From positions 1 to 64,000 of the forward strand of contig JAJUJI010000011.1 in assembly GCA_029265405.1 (NCBI GenBank): a stretch of DNA of 64,000 nucleotides, written 5' to 3'. The notes beneath the pieces are model-generated. The model had not been told where the DNA came from, did not search any database, and saw only the letters and a program-made list of their open reading frames with translations. The stretch is from Clostridiales bacterium. Lineage in GTDB: Bacteria; Bacillota; Clostridia; Oscillospirales; Oscillospiraceae. The first letter of the stretch is position 1. Each line of letters begins with the position of its first letter. A program made the position numbers and the translations under genes. This document shows, piece after piece, positions 52,101 to 60,549 of the stretch.

Positions 52101-54792
52101 CGGCAGGCTTGTAGGCGCCTTTACGGATCCTTCCAACACGACAAAATGCTACCTGACGCTGAAAGACGGATCCTTCGGCGCGACGACCGACGAGGCCGAG
52201 GCCTGCTCTGTAGGCATCTACCTTAAGGTCAAGGAGCCCAGCCACTTCAAGGAGGTGCAGGCGTTCACTGAAGGAAAGAGATACATCCTGATGGGCGAGG
52301 ACTCCTCAACCGGCAAGCTTTACGCGATTGCCGACCCGCAGATAACGGCAAACAGCGGCTCATTCCTGCCAGTTCTTATAGACGACTCGGCCTTCAAGGA
52401 CGGCGCCGGCTATTATGAAACGGAGGAGCAGGACCTCAGCGGCACGACCGTCTATGACACCTACGAGGACGCGAGGATATGGAAGTATACGGCCGGAAAG
52501 CTTCAGAGCACAACCAGCCCGGATTATTACATATATCCAATTTCAGCTTCGGGCGTATATCAGCCTACCGTTTATAAGAATTCGGGTCGAGTGCTGTCCT
52601 ACGACTCGGCAGCGGGGACGCTTTCCTTTACCCCGAGCGACAATGTTAAAAGATATATATGCCTGTACAAAACGGACAGCGATACCGTGACCTTCAAAAT
52701 ATCCACGAGCGCGGACGACGCTGCCCCCTTCCGCCTTTTTGAATTCTTCACCAAGGTGGTCGTTGTTCCCAAAACGCCCACATATGAGATAACCTACATG
52801 CCCAACGGCGGGGAGGGAGGCCCGCTTGCCAAGCTGAAGTATGAAAACGAAAACTATGTCTTCGGCTTCTGCCCCTTCGCCAGGCAGGGTTACGCCCTGG
52901 AAAGCTGGAATACCGAACCGGACGGAAGCGGCGCGGCCTATAGCCCCGGAGATGTTTACAAGGCCAACGCTCCGCTGACGGTATACGCACGCTGGAAAAA
53001 GTTAACCTATCCCATAACCTATGTATCAAATCTGCCGGGCTATGACGACGTGGTCGAATACAAGACTTATGGCGAGGATTATACCGTAAAAGCAAATCCC
53101 TTCGCTACGGTAAGCTGCGTATTCGAAAGCTGGAATACCGCCAGGGACGGCTCCGGAACCAAATATGAGCCGGGCGACGTCTACACGGCCGACGCGCCCC
53201 TGACCCTGAAGGCCCAGTGGACCGAGCTTCCGCAGTTCATGGTTGGGCTATCGGCACAGGACGAGAACAAAAACGCCGGAGAAACCCTTGCGATCAATAT
53301 AGACGTCTCCGGCAACGACAGCTTCGCGGCCTTCGGCGCTGAGATCAGCTACAATCCAGCTTTTGTCGTCTATTGCGGCACGACTCTAGACCAAACCTTT
53401 GTCATTGCCGACGATAAAGCCGGAAGGCTGAGTATTGCAAGGGCGGGAAGCACGCTGAGCTCGGGCAATATAGGCGCGCTGCTCTTTAAGGTGAGAAAGG
53501 ATATGCCGGCTGGCAGCGCCGAGGCAAGCTTCGATATAACGGGTGCCACTATAGGCCTGAGCGGAGTATCTCAGGATCCGCCCGCCGTGGGCATAAGCCG
53601 AGGCGCCAAGGCCAATGTGCATAACCTAACGGTCACATTCAGAGCCGGCCAGCACAACAGCATGAGCGAAATAACCGCTTATGTTAAATACAATGCGCCC
53701 GGCCTCTATGTGACAAACGATTACCAGACGGTCTTTATGGAGCCGGCGCCCGTTCAAGACAAGGGCTACTCGCCTGCGAGCCCGGCCTGGCTCGGAAGCT
53801 CCGGCAGCCTGGACTTTGCCGATATAGTGTCCGCCGGTTTTGCGGAAAACGCAGTCTTTACGGCTATCTCGGTTAAAGACATATATAAAATAACCTATGT
53901 GATGAACGGAGGAACAAACAGCACCCTTAACCCATCAACCTACAGCTACGGCGATTCTGCTGAACTTGCAGATCCATCCAGGAACGGCTATACCTTCCTC
54001 GGCTGGTACTCGGATGCGGCGCTTACCGTAAAAGTTACGGGCATAAGCTCCGAGGATACAGGAGACAGGACCTTCTACGCCGCTTGGTACAAAAATCGGA
54101 TAGCGGTTTCCAAGCCGGCCCAGGCCGCTATAATTTCGGGCCTTACCGACGGTTGGGCGGCATATGGGACGGATCTTGTCTTTACGGCGGCTCCCGACAC
54201 GGGATATCTGATTAAGCGGGTCGGCTACAGGCTGGAAGGCGGAGAGCTTGCGGTACTTGAGGCAGGAGCAAACGGCTATGTCATCCCTGGCAGCAAGCTG
54301 ACGGAAGACGTAACGATAGTTGTCGAGCAGATAGTCGCGGGAAGCGTAAGCTTTATAGGCTTTGACAGCTATAAAGGCGCTCCGGCCGGCCTTAAGGTGC
54401 TTAAGCTCAGCGCCGTGGCTCCCGAGGGGTATAAGTACCAGTTCGGCGGGAGCGACATGCTCTATTCGGCAAAATACGCCGCATATGTCTGCTTTGCCCC
54501 TACCTCTCTTGATGCGGAGGAGGCCATTGCAAAAATAGCCTGCGCGCCAGGAGTATCGCCTAGGGTCAATTATGATGGAAACGTCAACCAAAGCGCCAGC
54601 GGCAAGGTGGATGTAATAGACGCGCAGCTTGTCTACGACCTTTATCAGGGCGTCGGCATCTACCTGGAGGACGCTAAGCTGAACAAGGCTACGGCCATTA
54701 TGCGCTTTGCGGCCGATGTCAACGGAGACGGAGTGACCGATACCTCCGACGTACAGCTTATTATCGGCATAATACTTGGAATAAGCGGTTGA
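49114..54792 (+). CDS. Secreted modular metallophosphoesterase with cohesin-like and dockerin domains
   Basis: 1892 residues. Signal peptide 1-31 (cut after A-R-A). Calcineurin-like phosphoesterase about 38-345: S-D-V-H (45-48), I-G-D-T (83-86), G-Y-R-H-E (151-155) where GNH(E) is usual, S-H-F-P (233-236), G-H-N-H (268-271). InlB-like beta repeats lie at about 375-455 and 625-707. Four homologous units of about 160 residues begin near 462, 712, 873 and 1043, each with a Y-I-L-V-A-E-D-S-x-T-G-like line and ending F-R-L-F. Listeria-Bacteroides type repeats: 1223-1296, 1297-1372, 1590-1660. Cohesin-like module 1373-1495. C-terminal dockerin 1818-1890: the second Ca loop D-V-N-G-D-G-V-T-D-T-S-D is perfect, the first is degenerate. 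No SLH or LPXTG, so it needs a partner for anchoring, probably the next gene. Confidence 0.88.
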   Translation: MKARMKKTLAFIIAAMMAVSLFPGFGTYARAEDVQDEHTYLLFMSDVHASKSWASSYYGSGTELVKFIAQAAAGYDIDNVTFIGDTVANGVTDEKDGIQTAVLDTVLNTWSATLDAATTGSLKDMTQIYKTSGDTVGYAPQGEDGVLFVQGYRHEGSAADNLVKFVNANGAYEYEDYIVYVLGCDAFTKDGLGNFADDTFNYLTDGAQAVAARLDEYLDSLGSGETRPVFICSHFPIYTTRSDVPNFVPIVNSINKYTDKLDIVFLSGHNHSSDSDKEFFFPAGSDVAVGNGDETRTVMKVNFAVMTDGYVNTNQVSPNGNYTICEITDDFIYLNKYTIGDKEVARSGSTAKGPSTGYLFTGKFTLRRNGASEGVYGITYYDTQLQGRIALDKVSAQAGETVNVTATPKAGYALKKLYYVSGGQAYEASVNESSNTASFTMPEAEVTAVRAVFTPVVSAGSVFKEVGSLEEDGVYVIVGGLEEETGVGFAATVPQVLRNLSNIGATCVEVKNGAGYLDEDGSSLDGQNIIDTDDATLQWIYRDGLYSMSDCSYYLYLGNDAIAPGATVYASEFEAVYDPASKTLRRDGNTTTFYLSYSDELGFGAGASNGGGFRLFKLVSGARAAKYSISYDVSQTGGTIMADRSSSMQGLLVGVTAVPDSRHVLSSVSYTYSDGVNSVTKKAAINGNRALFNMPGADVTLSASFKETGAQKIYTEVSSFAVGGDGEYILVAEDSDTGKYYAITDPETTANSAKYYPWQVTAEDGAEYGQAYAGKTVLAVNYDALKWNYTSSNKYMESVSSPGYFMYPGSSGGLVYKGYGRAIELNEEINALYVTASSGKLYLTCKSGAFGLSADQEDACRFRLFMIPATRDPVTYRRAEAFEQDGEYLVVAEDSATGQSYALSYTGGSVTSAKVTVEGDAVTVTADSPKWTYIRGEVKKGDSYVTADGWLQSKASSKYYLIMFDGSPFGISGYVVSSLTLDYNADSYAIVYNIENGRLVGAFTDPSNTTKCYLTLKDGSFGATTDEAEACSVGIYLKVKEPSHFKEVQAFTEGKRYILMGEDSSTGKLYAIADPQITANSGSFLPVLIDDSAFKDGAGYYETEEQDLSGTTVYDTYEDARIWKYTAGKLQSTTSPDYYIYPISASGVYQPTVYKNSGRVLSYDSAAGTLSFTPSDNVKRYICLYKTDSDTVTFKISTSADDAAPFRLFEFFTKVVVVPKTPTYEITYMPNGGEGGPLAKLKYENENYVFGFCPFARQGYALESWNTEPDGSGAAYSPGDVYKANAPLTVYARWKKLTYPITYVSNLPGYDDVVEYKTYGEDYTVKANPFATVSCVFESWNTARDGSGTKYEPGDVYTADAPLTLKAQWTELPQFMVGLSAQDENKNAGETLAINIDVSGNDSFAAFGAEISYNPAFVVYCGTTLDQTFVIADDKAGRLSIARAGSTLSSGNIGALLFKVRKDMPAGSAEASFDITGATIGLSGVSQDPPAVGISRGAKANVHNLTVTFRAGQHNSMSEITAYVKYNAPGLYVTNDYQTVFMEPAPVQDKGYSPASPAWLGSSGSLDFADIVSAGFAENAVFTAISVKDIYKITYVMNGGTNSTLNPSTYSYGDSAELADPSRNGYTFLGWYSDAALTVKVTGISSEDTGDRTFYAAWYKNRIAVSKPAQAAIISGLTDGWAAYGTDLVFTAAPDTGYLIKRVGYRLEGGELAVLEAGANGYVIPGSKLTEDVTIVVEQIVAGSVSFIGFDSYKGAPAGLKVLKLSAVAPEGYKYQFGGSDMLYSAKYAAYVCFAPTSLDAEEAIAKIACAPGVSPRVNYDGNVNQSASGKVDVIDAQLVYDLYQGVGIYLEDAKLNKATAIMRFAADVNGDGVTDTSDVQLIIGIILGISG

Positions 54793-54827
54793 AGAGGAAA
54801 ACCACCGGCATGCCCGATTAAGCATGA

Positions 54828-54862
54828 CCCGGCGGCGCGGCATCGGGAGCCGCGCCGCCGGG
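54828..54862 (+). terminator. Strong GC hairpin between the two surface-protein genes
   Basis: cccggcggcgcggc (54828-54841) pairs perfectly with gccgcgccgccggg (54849-54862). No T run follows directly (caaggaggcc). It may attenuate read-through or protect the upstream mRNA, so that enzyme and anchor are made in different amounts. Confidence 0.55.
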
Positions 54863-54911
54863 CAAGGAGGCCTTTGGCGGACAAAGTCTTTTTATTAAAG
54901 GATGTATTTCA

Positions 54912-56642
54912 ATGAAGAAAAAAACTATTTCGCTGTTGCTGGCGGCAGCCGTTCTAATGCTTTTGCTGCCGGTAGTTCAGCTTGGCGCTTTGGCCGAGGA
55001 TTCCGGCGGGCCATCATTTGAATTCAAGCTTTCCGCTTCCAGCCTTTCTCCGATTGTTGGGGACGCCGTAACCGTTACCCTGACGCTAGGCAGGACCGAC
55101 GCGGCAGAGCCATACCGGCTGTATTCGATGCAGGATGAAATCAAATACGACGCGACGCTTCTGTCCCTGGTCGAGGACTCCGTAGAAACGGCCCCAAATT
55201 TCTCATTTTCAAAGCGCGCCATGAGCGACGGCATACACAATAAGCTGGTCTTCAGCTATGTGGACTTTTCCGGGGCGGGCATGGAGCTCAGCGGCAGCCT
55301 GACGGTAGCGACTTTCAAGCTGAAGACTTTGCGCACAGGCGACGCCGCCCTGGAGAACACGGACTACAAGGTCAATAAACGGGACGGCTCCGGCGTATAC
55401 GCCTCGACCGGCAATAAGCTTAGCCTGACAATATATAAAGGCGGAACAGGCGGAGGAGCCTCCTCAAGCCAAGACCCTATGGTTATAAGGCAGTCAGGCA
55501 GCAGGGCCGACGTCGTCGTTAAGGACGCGGATCTCGGGAGCGTTGTAAAAAAAGCGGAGGAAAAGGGCTCGGTGTCTATCGACGTGAGCGGAAAAAAGGA
55601 TGTGGATACCGTGTCGCTCCCGAAAAATGCGGTGTCGGCCTTTGCCGAAAGCGAAAAAATAAAAACGCTTTCCATAGCATGCCAGGACGCGACGCTCACG
55701 TTTGACGACAAGGCCCTGGACGCCGCCGCCGAAAAGATGAACGCAGATACCGACAGGCTCTCGGTGTCGGCTAAAAGGGTGCAGCCGGACTCGCTGAGCG
55801 AGGAGCAGAAAAAAGCCGTAGGCGGTGACGCCGTCATTCTCAGCGTTTCGGTAAGCCTTAAGCATTACGACGCCGGAGGCAACGAAACGGGCTCCGAGGC
55901 CATACACGAGCTGGGAGGAAAGCTGGAAATAAGCTTCCCCTACGAGATGAAAGAAGGGCAGACCGAAAATACGACCGCCCTGTATTTCCTGGCCGACGAC
56001 GGAACGCTGACGCTGATGAGCTTTGTCTACAGGGACGGCAAAATTATGCTGACGACCGAGCATTGCAGCTATTTTGCGGCGGAGTACTGCCCCTGCCTGG
56101 CCTTTGCGGACGTAGATATAAACGGCTGGTATAAAAACGCAATAAACTACGTTTTGGATAAAAAGCTTATGAACGGCGTCGGCCCTACGGAGTTCAAGCC
56201 GGGCGGCACGACGACCAGAGCTCAATTTGTCACCGTCCTGGGAAGGCTTGCGGGAGCTAAGGTTTCTCAGGATGCGGATACGGGCTTTTCCGATGTGGTA
56301 AACGACGGCTGGAGCGCCGGCTATATAAAATGGGCCGCAGAAAACGGGATAGTCAAGGGCTATGAAAACGGGACCTTCGGCCAGTACGACGAGATAACCC
56401 GTGAGCAGATGGCCGCAATCCTCTACCGCTTCGCAAAATACCAGGGACGCGGCGTCTCGGCCTTCAAGGAGCTGTCGGCCTACGCCGACTCCGGCAGGGT
56501 TAGCTCCTGGGCGAGGGAGGCCATGAGCTGGGCCTGCGCCGAGGGGCTGATAGCCGGCGTTGGGGAAGCAAGGCTGGACCCCTCCGGGAAGGCTACCCGC
56601 GCCCAGATGGCGACGATACTTATGCGCTACTGCAAAGGCTGA
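54912..56642 (+). CDS. Cohesin-SLH surface anchor protein (mini-scaffoldin)
   Basis: 576 residues. Signal peptide 1-28 (L-G-A-L-A-E). Cohesin module about 35-175: V-G-D-A-V-T-V-T-L-T-L, D-E-I-K-Y-D-A-T-L-L-S-L-V, and T-V-A-T-F-K-L-K are the standard landmarks. A linker and a beta-rich domain (190-390) follow, the latter of a kind often preceding SLH. Three SLH domains follow at about 395-450, 455-515 and 520-576 (F-A-D-V-D-I-N-G-W-Y, T-T-R-A-Q-F; then F-S-D-V-V-N-D-G-W, T-R-E-Q-M; then T-R-A-Q-M). SLH binds pyruvylated cell-wall polymer, so this is fixed to the wall. With the dockerin protein upstream it forms a putative two-part display unit. Strong terminator downstream. Confidence 0.88.
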   Translation: MKKKTISLLLAAAVLMLLLPVVQLGALAEDSGGPSFEFKLSASSLSPIVGDAVTVTLTLGRTDAAEPYRLYSMQDEIKYDATLLSLVEDSVETAPNFSFSKRAMSDGIHNKLVFSYVDFSGAGMELSGSLTVATFKLKTLRTGDAALENTDYKVNKRDGSGVYASTGNKLSLTIYKGGTGGGASSSQDPMVIRQSGSRADVVVKDADLGSVVKKAEEKGSVSIDVSGKKDVDTVSLPKNAVSAFAESEKIKTLSIACQDATLTFDDKALDAAAEKMNADTDRLSVSAKRVQPDSLSEEQKKAVGGDAVILSVSVSLKHYDAGGNETGSEAIHELGGKLEISFPYEMKEGQTENTTALYFLADDGTLTLMSFVYRDGKIMLTTEHCSYFAAEYCPCLAFADVDINGWYKNAINYVLDKKLMNGVGPTEFKPGGTTTRAQFVTVLGRLAGAKVSQDADTGFSDVVNDGWSAGYIKWAAENGIVKGYENGTFGQYDEITREQMAAILYRFAKYQGRGVSAFKELSAYADSGRVSSWAREAMSWACAEGLIAGVGEARLDPSGKATRAQMATILMRYCKG

Positions 56643-56682
56643 CGGCCCCTGTGCCCTGGCGCCGGGCCTTACGGCAAAAAAC

Positions 56683-56722
56683 GCAAAATCCCGCAAGGGC
56701 CCTTGCCCTTGCGGGATTTTGC
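56683..56722. terminator. Perfect 18-bp bidirectional terminator
   Basis: gcaaaatcccgcaagggc (56683-56700) and gcccttgcgggattttgc (56705-56722) with loop cctt. It separates the surface pair from the convergent acyltransferase. Confidence 0.85.
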
Positions 56723-56724
56723 AT

Positions 56725-57906
56725 CTACTCCGACCCGGCGCCTTTAAGCTCGTTTTGAAGCAGTATTATCATAAGGCAGTATTTTCTTCGGCTTGCCTTG
56801 CCTCCGAAGCGGAGCTCATATTGGCCGCCCCTGGCCGCAAACATCAGCGTTTCAAATTTGCTGAAATGGCAGAGGGAAGGCTCGGCCATTTCGCTCAGCG
56901 GGAAAAAGGCTTCGCCTATGCGAAGGCCGGTCCTGTCCAGGCTGGCGCGGCCCCCGTCCACAAAGCTCATATTGTGGTTTTCGCCCAGCCGCCAGACGCT
57001 GGCCTCGCCGTCGCCAAAAAGCTCCCCCTCGCTTTTCATCAGCTCCCTGAGCTTTTCCGACTGCCAATCGTCCCATTCGGCGACGGTCCTGAAGGGGGAG
57101 GCGGCGTCGAAATACCCGTATTCGTCGTATTCGACCTTCAAGCCGCAGCCGCACCAGGCGCGGTTGCCTTTGCTTTGAAGGGTGCCTATCCCTTCGCATT
57201 TCGGACATATGAAGAGGGCTTCTTCTATGCCCTCGGCAAGCCTTGGGCCCCTGAATCTGACCGGGTTTGCCGCCTGCGTTTCATACGCGTCCTCGCCTAG
57301 GTCGCGCTCCATAAGGAGGTTCAGCTCCTCCAGGCTCATCTGCCTTATCAGCTCGGGAGGGTAGATGTTTACCACGCGCCCGCTTACCCGGCCCCTGCGC
57401 CGCGTTTTGGCCCAGCGCGGCTCGGCAAGATAGCCGCCCGTGATTTTGTAGGTTACAACGGCGACTCCGGCCGCCCTGAGCAGCTTGGCGGTGGCGGGAT
57501 GCATGCGGGCCGTCCTCCCGTTGAAGGTGCGGCTGCCCTCCGGGAAGAGGCAGACGCTGACGCCTTTTTTAAGCCAGCGCAGTACGGCCATAGCCGCCTG
57601 CGCGTCGGCCCCGCCCTTGACCCTTGATATAGGCCCGGCAAGAAAGCTCATGAGCTTTGAAGCAAGCGGTTTTCTGAAGGCATGCTCGCTGGCGAGAAAA
57701 TACATGTGCCTCATTCCGAAGCTGAAGCTCACAAAATAATGGTCCCAGCCGGTGGTGTGGTTCGGCAAAACGATATACGGACCCTTGATGCCGGGGGCCT
57801 TGGAAAAGCTGTAGTTGTAAAGCAGCCTTGCCAGAAGCAGCAGAGGGTAGTACATAAGCCTCCATACAAGGCGATGCCTTTTAAGCGCCTTTTCCTGCCT
57901 GTCCAT
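56725..57906 (-). CDS. PlsC-like 1-acyl-glycerol-3-phosphate acyltransferase with zinc-ribbon tail
   Basis: 393 residues. N-terminal hydrophobic stretch (12-32). Acyltransferase motif H-x4-D: His50 and Asp55 in P-N-H-T-T-G-W-D. Motif III F-P-E-G-S-R at 121-126. The fold normally ends near 230. Here a further 160 residues begin with a C-P-K-C ... C-G-C-G cluster that should bind zinc, then a domain of unknown type. Expected role: acylation of lysophosphatidate for membrane lipids, or of another lysolipid. 27 bp after mutS in the same direction. Confidence 0.83.
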   Translation of the reverse strand: MDRQEKALKRHRLVWRLMYYPLLLLARLLYNYSFSKAPGIKGPYIVLPNHTTGWDHYFVSFSFGMRHMYFLASEHAFRKPLASKLMSFLAGPISRVKGGADAQAAMAVLRWLKKGVSVCLFPEGSRTFNGRTARMHPATAKLLRAAGVAVVTYKITGGYLAEPRWAKTRRRGRVSGRVVNIYPPELIRQMSLEELNLLMERDLGEDAYETQAANPVRFRGPRLAEGIEEALFICPKCEGIGTLQSKGNRAWCGCGLKVEYDEYGYFDAASPFRTVAEWDDWQSEKLRELMKSEGELFGDGEASVWRLGENHNMSFVDGGRASLDRTGLRIGEAFFPLSEMAEPSLCHFSKFETLMFAARGGQYELRFGGKASRRKYCLMIILLQNELKGAGSE

Positions 57907-57933
57907 GTCAGCCCGCCCTTTCTGAGCTGTGCG

Positions 57934-60531
57934 CTATATAAGGTTTTTCTTCAGCTCGTACAGAAAATTCATGCATTCTATCGGCGTAAGGGTGTTCAGG
58001 TCGAGCTTTTTAAGCTTTTCAAGAGCTTCCATGGAAGCAAGCGCCTCCAGTGAAAGCTGGGCGTTATTTTCCGAGCCGTAGCCGAAAGCGGGCGGCGCCG
58101 GGCTATAGTCCGCTCCCGCGTGCTTTTCCAGCTCGGCCAGCACGGCCTTGGCGCGGCGTATTACCTGCTCGGGGACTCCCGCAAGCTTCGCTACCTCTAT
58201 GCCGTAGCTCCTGTCCGCGCCGCCCGGTACTATTTTGCGCAGGAATATCACATCGTCGCCCCGCTTTTTTACTGCGGTGCTGAGATTTACGACTCCCGGG
58301 CATACGGCCTCTAGCTCCGTCAGCTCGTGGTAGTGGGTGGCGAACATTGTCCGCGCGCCAAGGCGTCTGGGATCCGCGCAGTATTCGAGAACCGCCCGGG
58401 CTATGGCCATGCCGTCGTAGGTGGAGGTGCCGCGCCCAATCTCGTCAAGTATCAGGAGGCTGTTTTTTGTCGCGTTTTTCAATATGGACGCCACCTCGGT
58501 CATTTCCACCATGAAGGTGGACTGCCCGGAGGCCAGGTCGTCCGATGCGCCGATTCTCGTAAAGATCCTGTCTGCAAGCCCTATGCGGGCGCTTCTGGCG
58601 GGAACGAAGCTTCCGATCTGAGCCATAAGGACAATAAGGGCCGTCTGGCGCATGTAAGTGGATTTTCCGGCCATGTTCGGACCCGTAATAATAGCGACAC
58701 GGCTTCCGGCATCGTCAAGCCGCGTGTCGTTTGGGACAAAGAGGGCCTCAGTCTGCGTGCGCTCGACGACGGGGTGGCGCCCGTCCTTTATGTCTATTAT
58801 GCCGGACAGCTCCACCTCCGGCATGCAGTAGTTGTTCTTCACGGCTGTTTCCGCGAGCGAGCAAAGGACGTCCAGGGCCGCCACCTCGGAGGCAGTGAGG
58901 CGTATCGCCGCCGCCATTTCGGATATCCTGTCCGTCAGCTCCTTGAATATCCTGTATTCAAGCTCTGTCAGCCTGTCGCGCGCCGTAAGAAGCTGGGCCT
59001 CAAGGTCTTTCAGCTCCTCCGTTATGAAGCGCTCGCTGTTGACAAGCGTTTGCTTCCGCATATAATCGGCCGGCACCGCCTCGCTCTGGCTCCTTGGAAG
59101 CTCTATGTAGTAGCCGAAGACCCTGTTGTATCCAACCTTCAGCTTTTTGATGCCCGTGCGCTCCCGCTCGGCGGCCTCTATTGCCGCAACGGAGTCCTTG
59201 GCGTTATCGGCAAGGGAGCGCAGCCGGTCCACCTCCGGAGAATAGCCCGGCCTTATCATGCCGCCCTCCCTGACTGAGAAGGGCGGCTCGTCGCATATGG
59301 TTTCGTCTATCAGCCGCTTTGCCTCGGCCAGCTCGTCCATTCCGGCCAGCTCGCGGAGCAGGGCGCTTTTCATGGGCGCCAGCAGCTGCCTGATTCGAGG
59401 CAGCGCGGATATTGAGGAGGAAAGCGCGGCCAGGTCGCGGGCATTTGAATTGCCGTACACTATCCGGCCTATAAGCCTCTCCATATCGTCCACACGCTTG
59501 AGCTCTTCCCTGAGCTCGCCTCTTGTCATTGCGTTTTCGGCAAGCTCCGAAACGGCGTTGAGCCGTCTTTTTATAAGGGCGGGAGAAAGCAGCGGCTTTT
59601 CAAGCCAGGAGCGGAGCAGCCTGCCGCCCATGGAGGTCCTGGTCTTGTCCAGCACCCAGAGCAGGCTGCCGCGCTTTTCCTGAAAGCGCAGCGTTTCGGT
59701 CAGCTCCAGGTTGCGCCTGGTCTGCCAGTCGAGCTCCATGTAATGACCGGCGCTGTAAACGGTCAGAGCGTTTATATGGGCGAGCTCCGTCTTTTGCGTT
59801 TCATGCAGGTAATTGAGCAGCGCCCCTGCGGCTTCGATTATGGCCGCGCTGTCGGAAGCGGCCTTGCCGAAGTGCTTTTCAAATAAGGCCGCCGACCGCT
59901 CGCTGCCGAAAAATTTAGGGCCAGTCTGGCACAGGCACCTGATGCGCTTTGTCAAAAGATGCCGTATCTCCGCGTCCGCCGCCGCGCCGTCGTTGAGTAT
60001 GGCCTCGGCCGGCGTATAGCGCACGAGCTCGTTCAATATATGCCCGGCCGCGTCTACGCCCTTGAATTCGGCCGCAAGAAACTCGCCGGTGGATATGTCG
60101 GCAAAGCATACCGCGCCGCTTTCGGGGAGCAGAAGGACGGTGCTTATATAGTTCTGCCTGCCCTCCTCAAGCATGGATTGCTCGATTACGGTGCCGGGGG
60201 TGATTATCCTGATGATGTCGCGGCTCACAAGCCCCTTGGCAAGGGCCGGGTCCTCCGTCTGCTCGCATATAGCCACCTTATAGCCCTTGCTGAGCAGCTT
60301 GGACACATAGCCCTCGTAGGCATGGTAGGGAACGCCGCACATGGGAGTCTGCTCCTCGGCGGGACGGCCCCTGTCCCGGGTGGTGAGCGCAAGATCCAGC
60401 TCGCGCGAGGCCAGCAGGGCGTCGTCGTTGAACATCTCGTAAAAATCGCCCAGGCGGAAGAAAAGTATGCAGTCGGGTATTTCCTCCTTCAGCCTTTTGT
60501 ACTGGTTCATCATCGGCGTGCCTTCAGCCAT
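57934..60531 (-). CDS. mutS: DNA mismatch repair protein MutS
   Basis: 865 residues from ATG 60531, 9 nt from ggggag; ATG 60537 is closer than ideal. Mismatch-reading F-Y-E motif in R-L-G-D-F-Y-E-M-F near 28-36. Walker A G-P-N-M-A-G-K-S-T near 615, Walker B in L-I-L-D-E-I-G-R-G-T. Full-length MutS1, so it recognises mismatches and recruits MutL, whose gene starts at 63193 on the other strand. Starts 19 bp after miaB. Confidence 0.96.
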   Translation of the reverse strand: MAEGTPMMNQYKRLKEEIPDCILFFRLGDFYEMFNDDALLASRELDLALTTRDRGRPAEEQTPMCGVPYHAYEGYVSKLLSKGYKVAICEQTEDPALAKGLVSRDIIRIITPGTVIEQSMLEEGRQNYISTVLLLPESGAVCFADISTGEFLAAEFKGVDAAGHILNELVRYTPAEAILNDGAAADAEIRHLLTKRIRCLCQTGPKFFGSERSAALFEKHFGKAASDSAAIIEAAGALLNYLHETQKTELAHINALTVYSAGHYMELDWQTRRNLELTETLRFQEKRGSLLWVLDKTRTSMGGRLLRSWLEKPLLSPALIKRRLNAVSELAENAMTRGELREELKRVDDMERLIGRIVYGNSNARDLAALSSSISALPRIRQLLAPMKSALLRELAGMDELAEAKRLIDETICDEPPFSVREGGMIRPGYSPEVDRLRSLADNAKDSVAAIEAAERERTGIKKLKVGYNRVFGYYIELPRSQSEAVPADYMRKQTLVNSERFITEELKDLEAQLLTARDRLTELEYRIFKELTDRISEMAAAIRLTASEVAALDVLCSLAETAVKNNYCMPEVELSGIIDIKDGRHPVVERTQTEALFVPNDTRLDDAGSRVAIITGPNMAGKSTYMRQTALIVLMAQIGSFVPARSARIGLADRIFTRIGASDDLASGQSTFMVEMTEVASILKNATKNSLLILDEIGRGTSTYDGMAIARAVLEYCADPRRLGARTMFATHYHELTELEAVCPGVVNLSTAVKKRGDDVIFLRKIVPGGADRSYGIEVAKLAGVPEQVIRRAKAVLAELEKHAGADYSPAPPAFGYGSENNAQLSLEALASMEALEKLKKLDLNTLTPIECMNFLYELKKNLI

Positions 60532-60549
60532 CCGCATGACCTCCCCGGT

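Noticed and set aside
58327-59277. 316-codon open frame on the plus strand
   Set aside because: Antisense to mutS, with no recognisable domain and no ribosome binding site.
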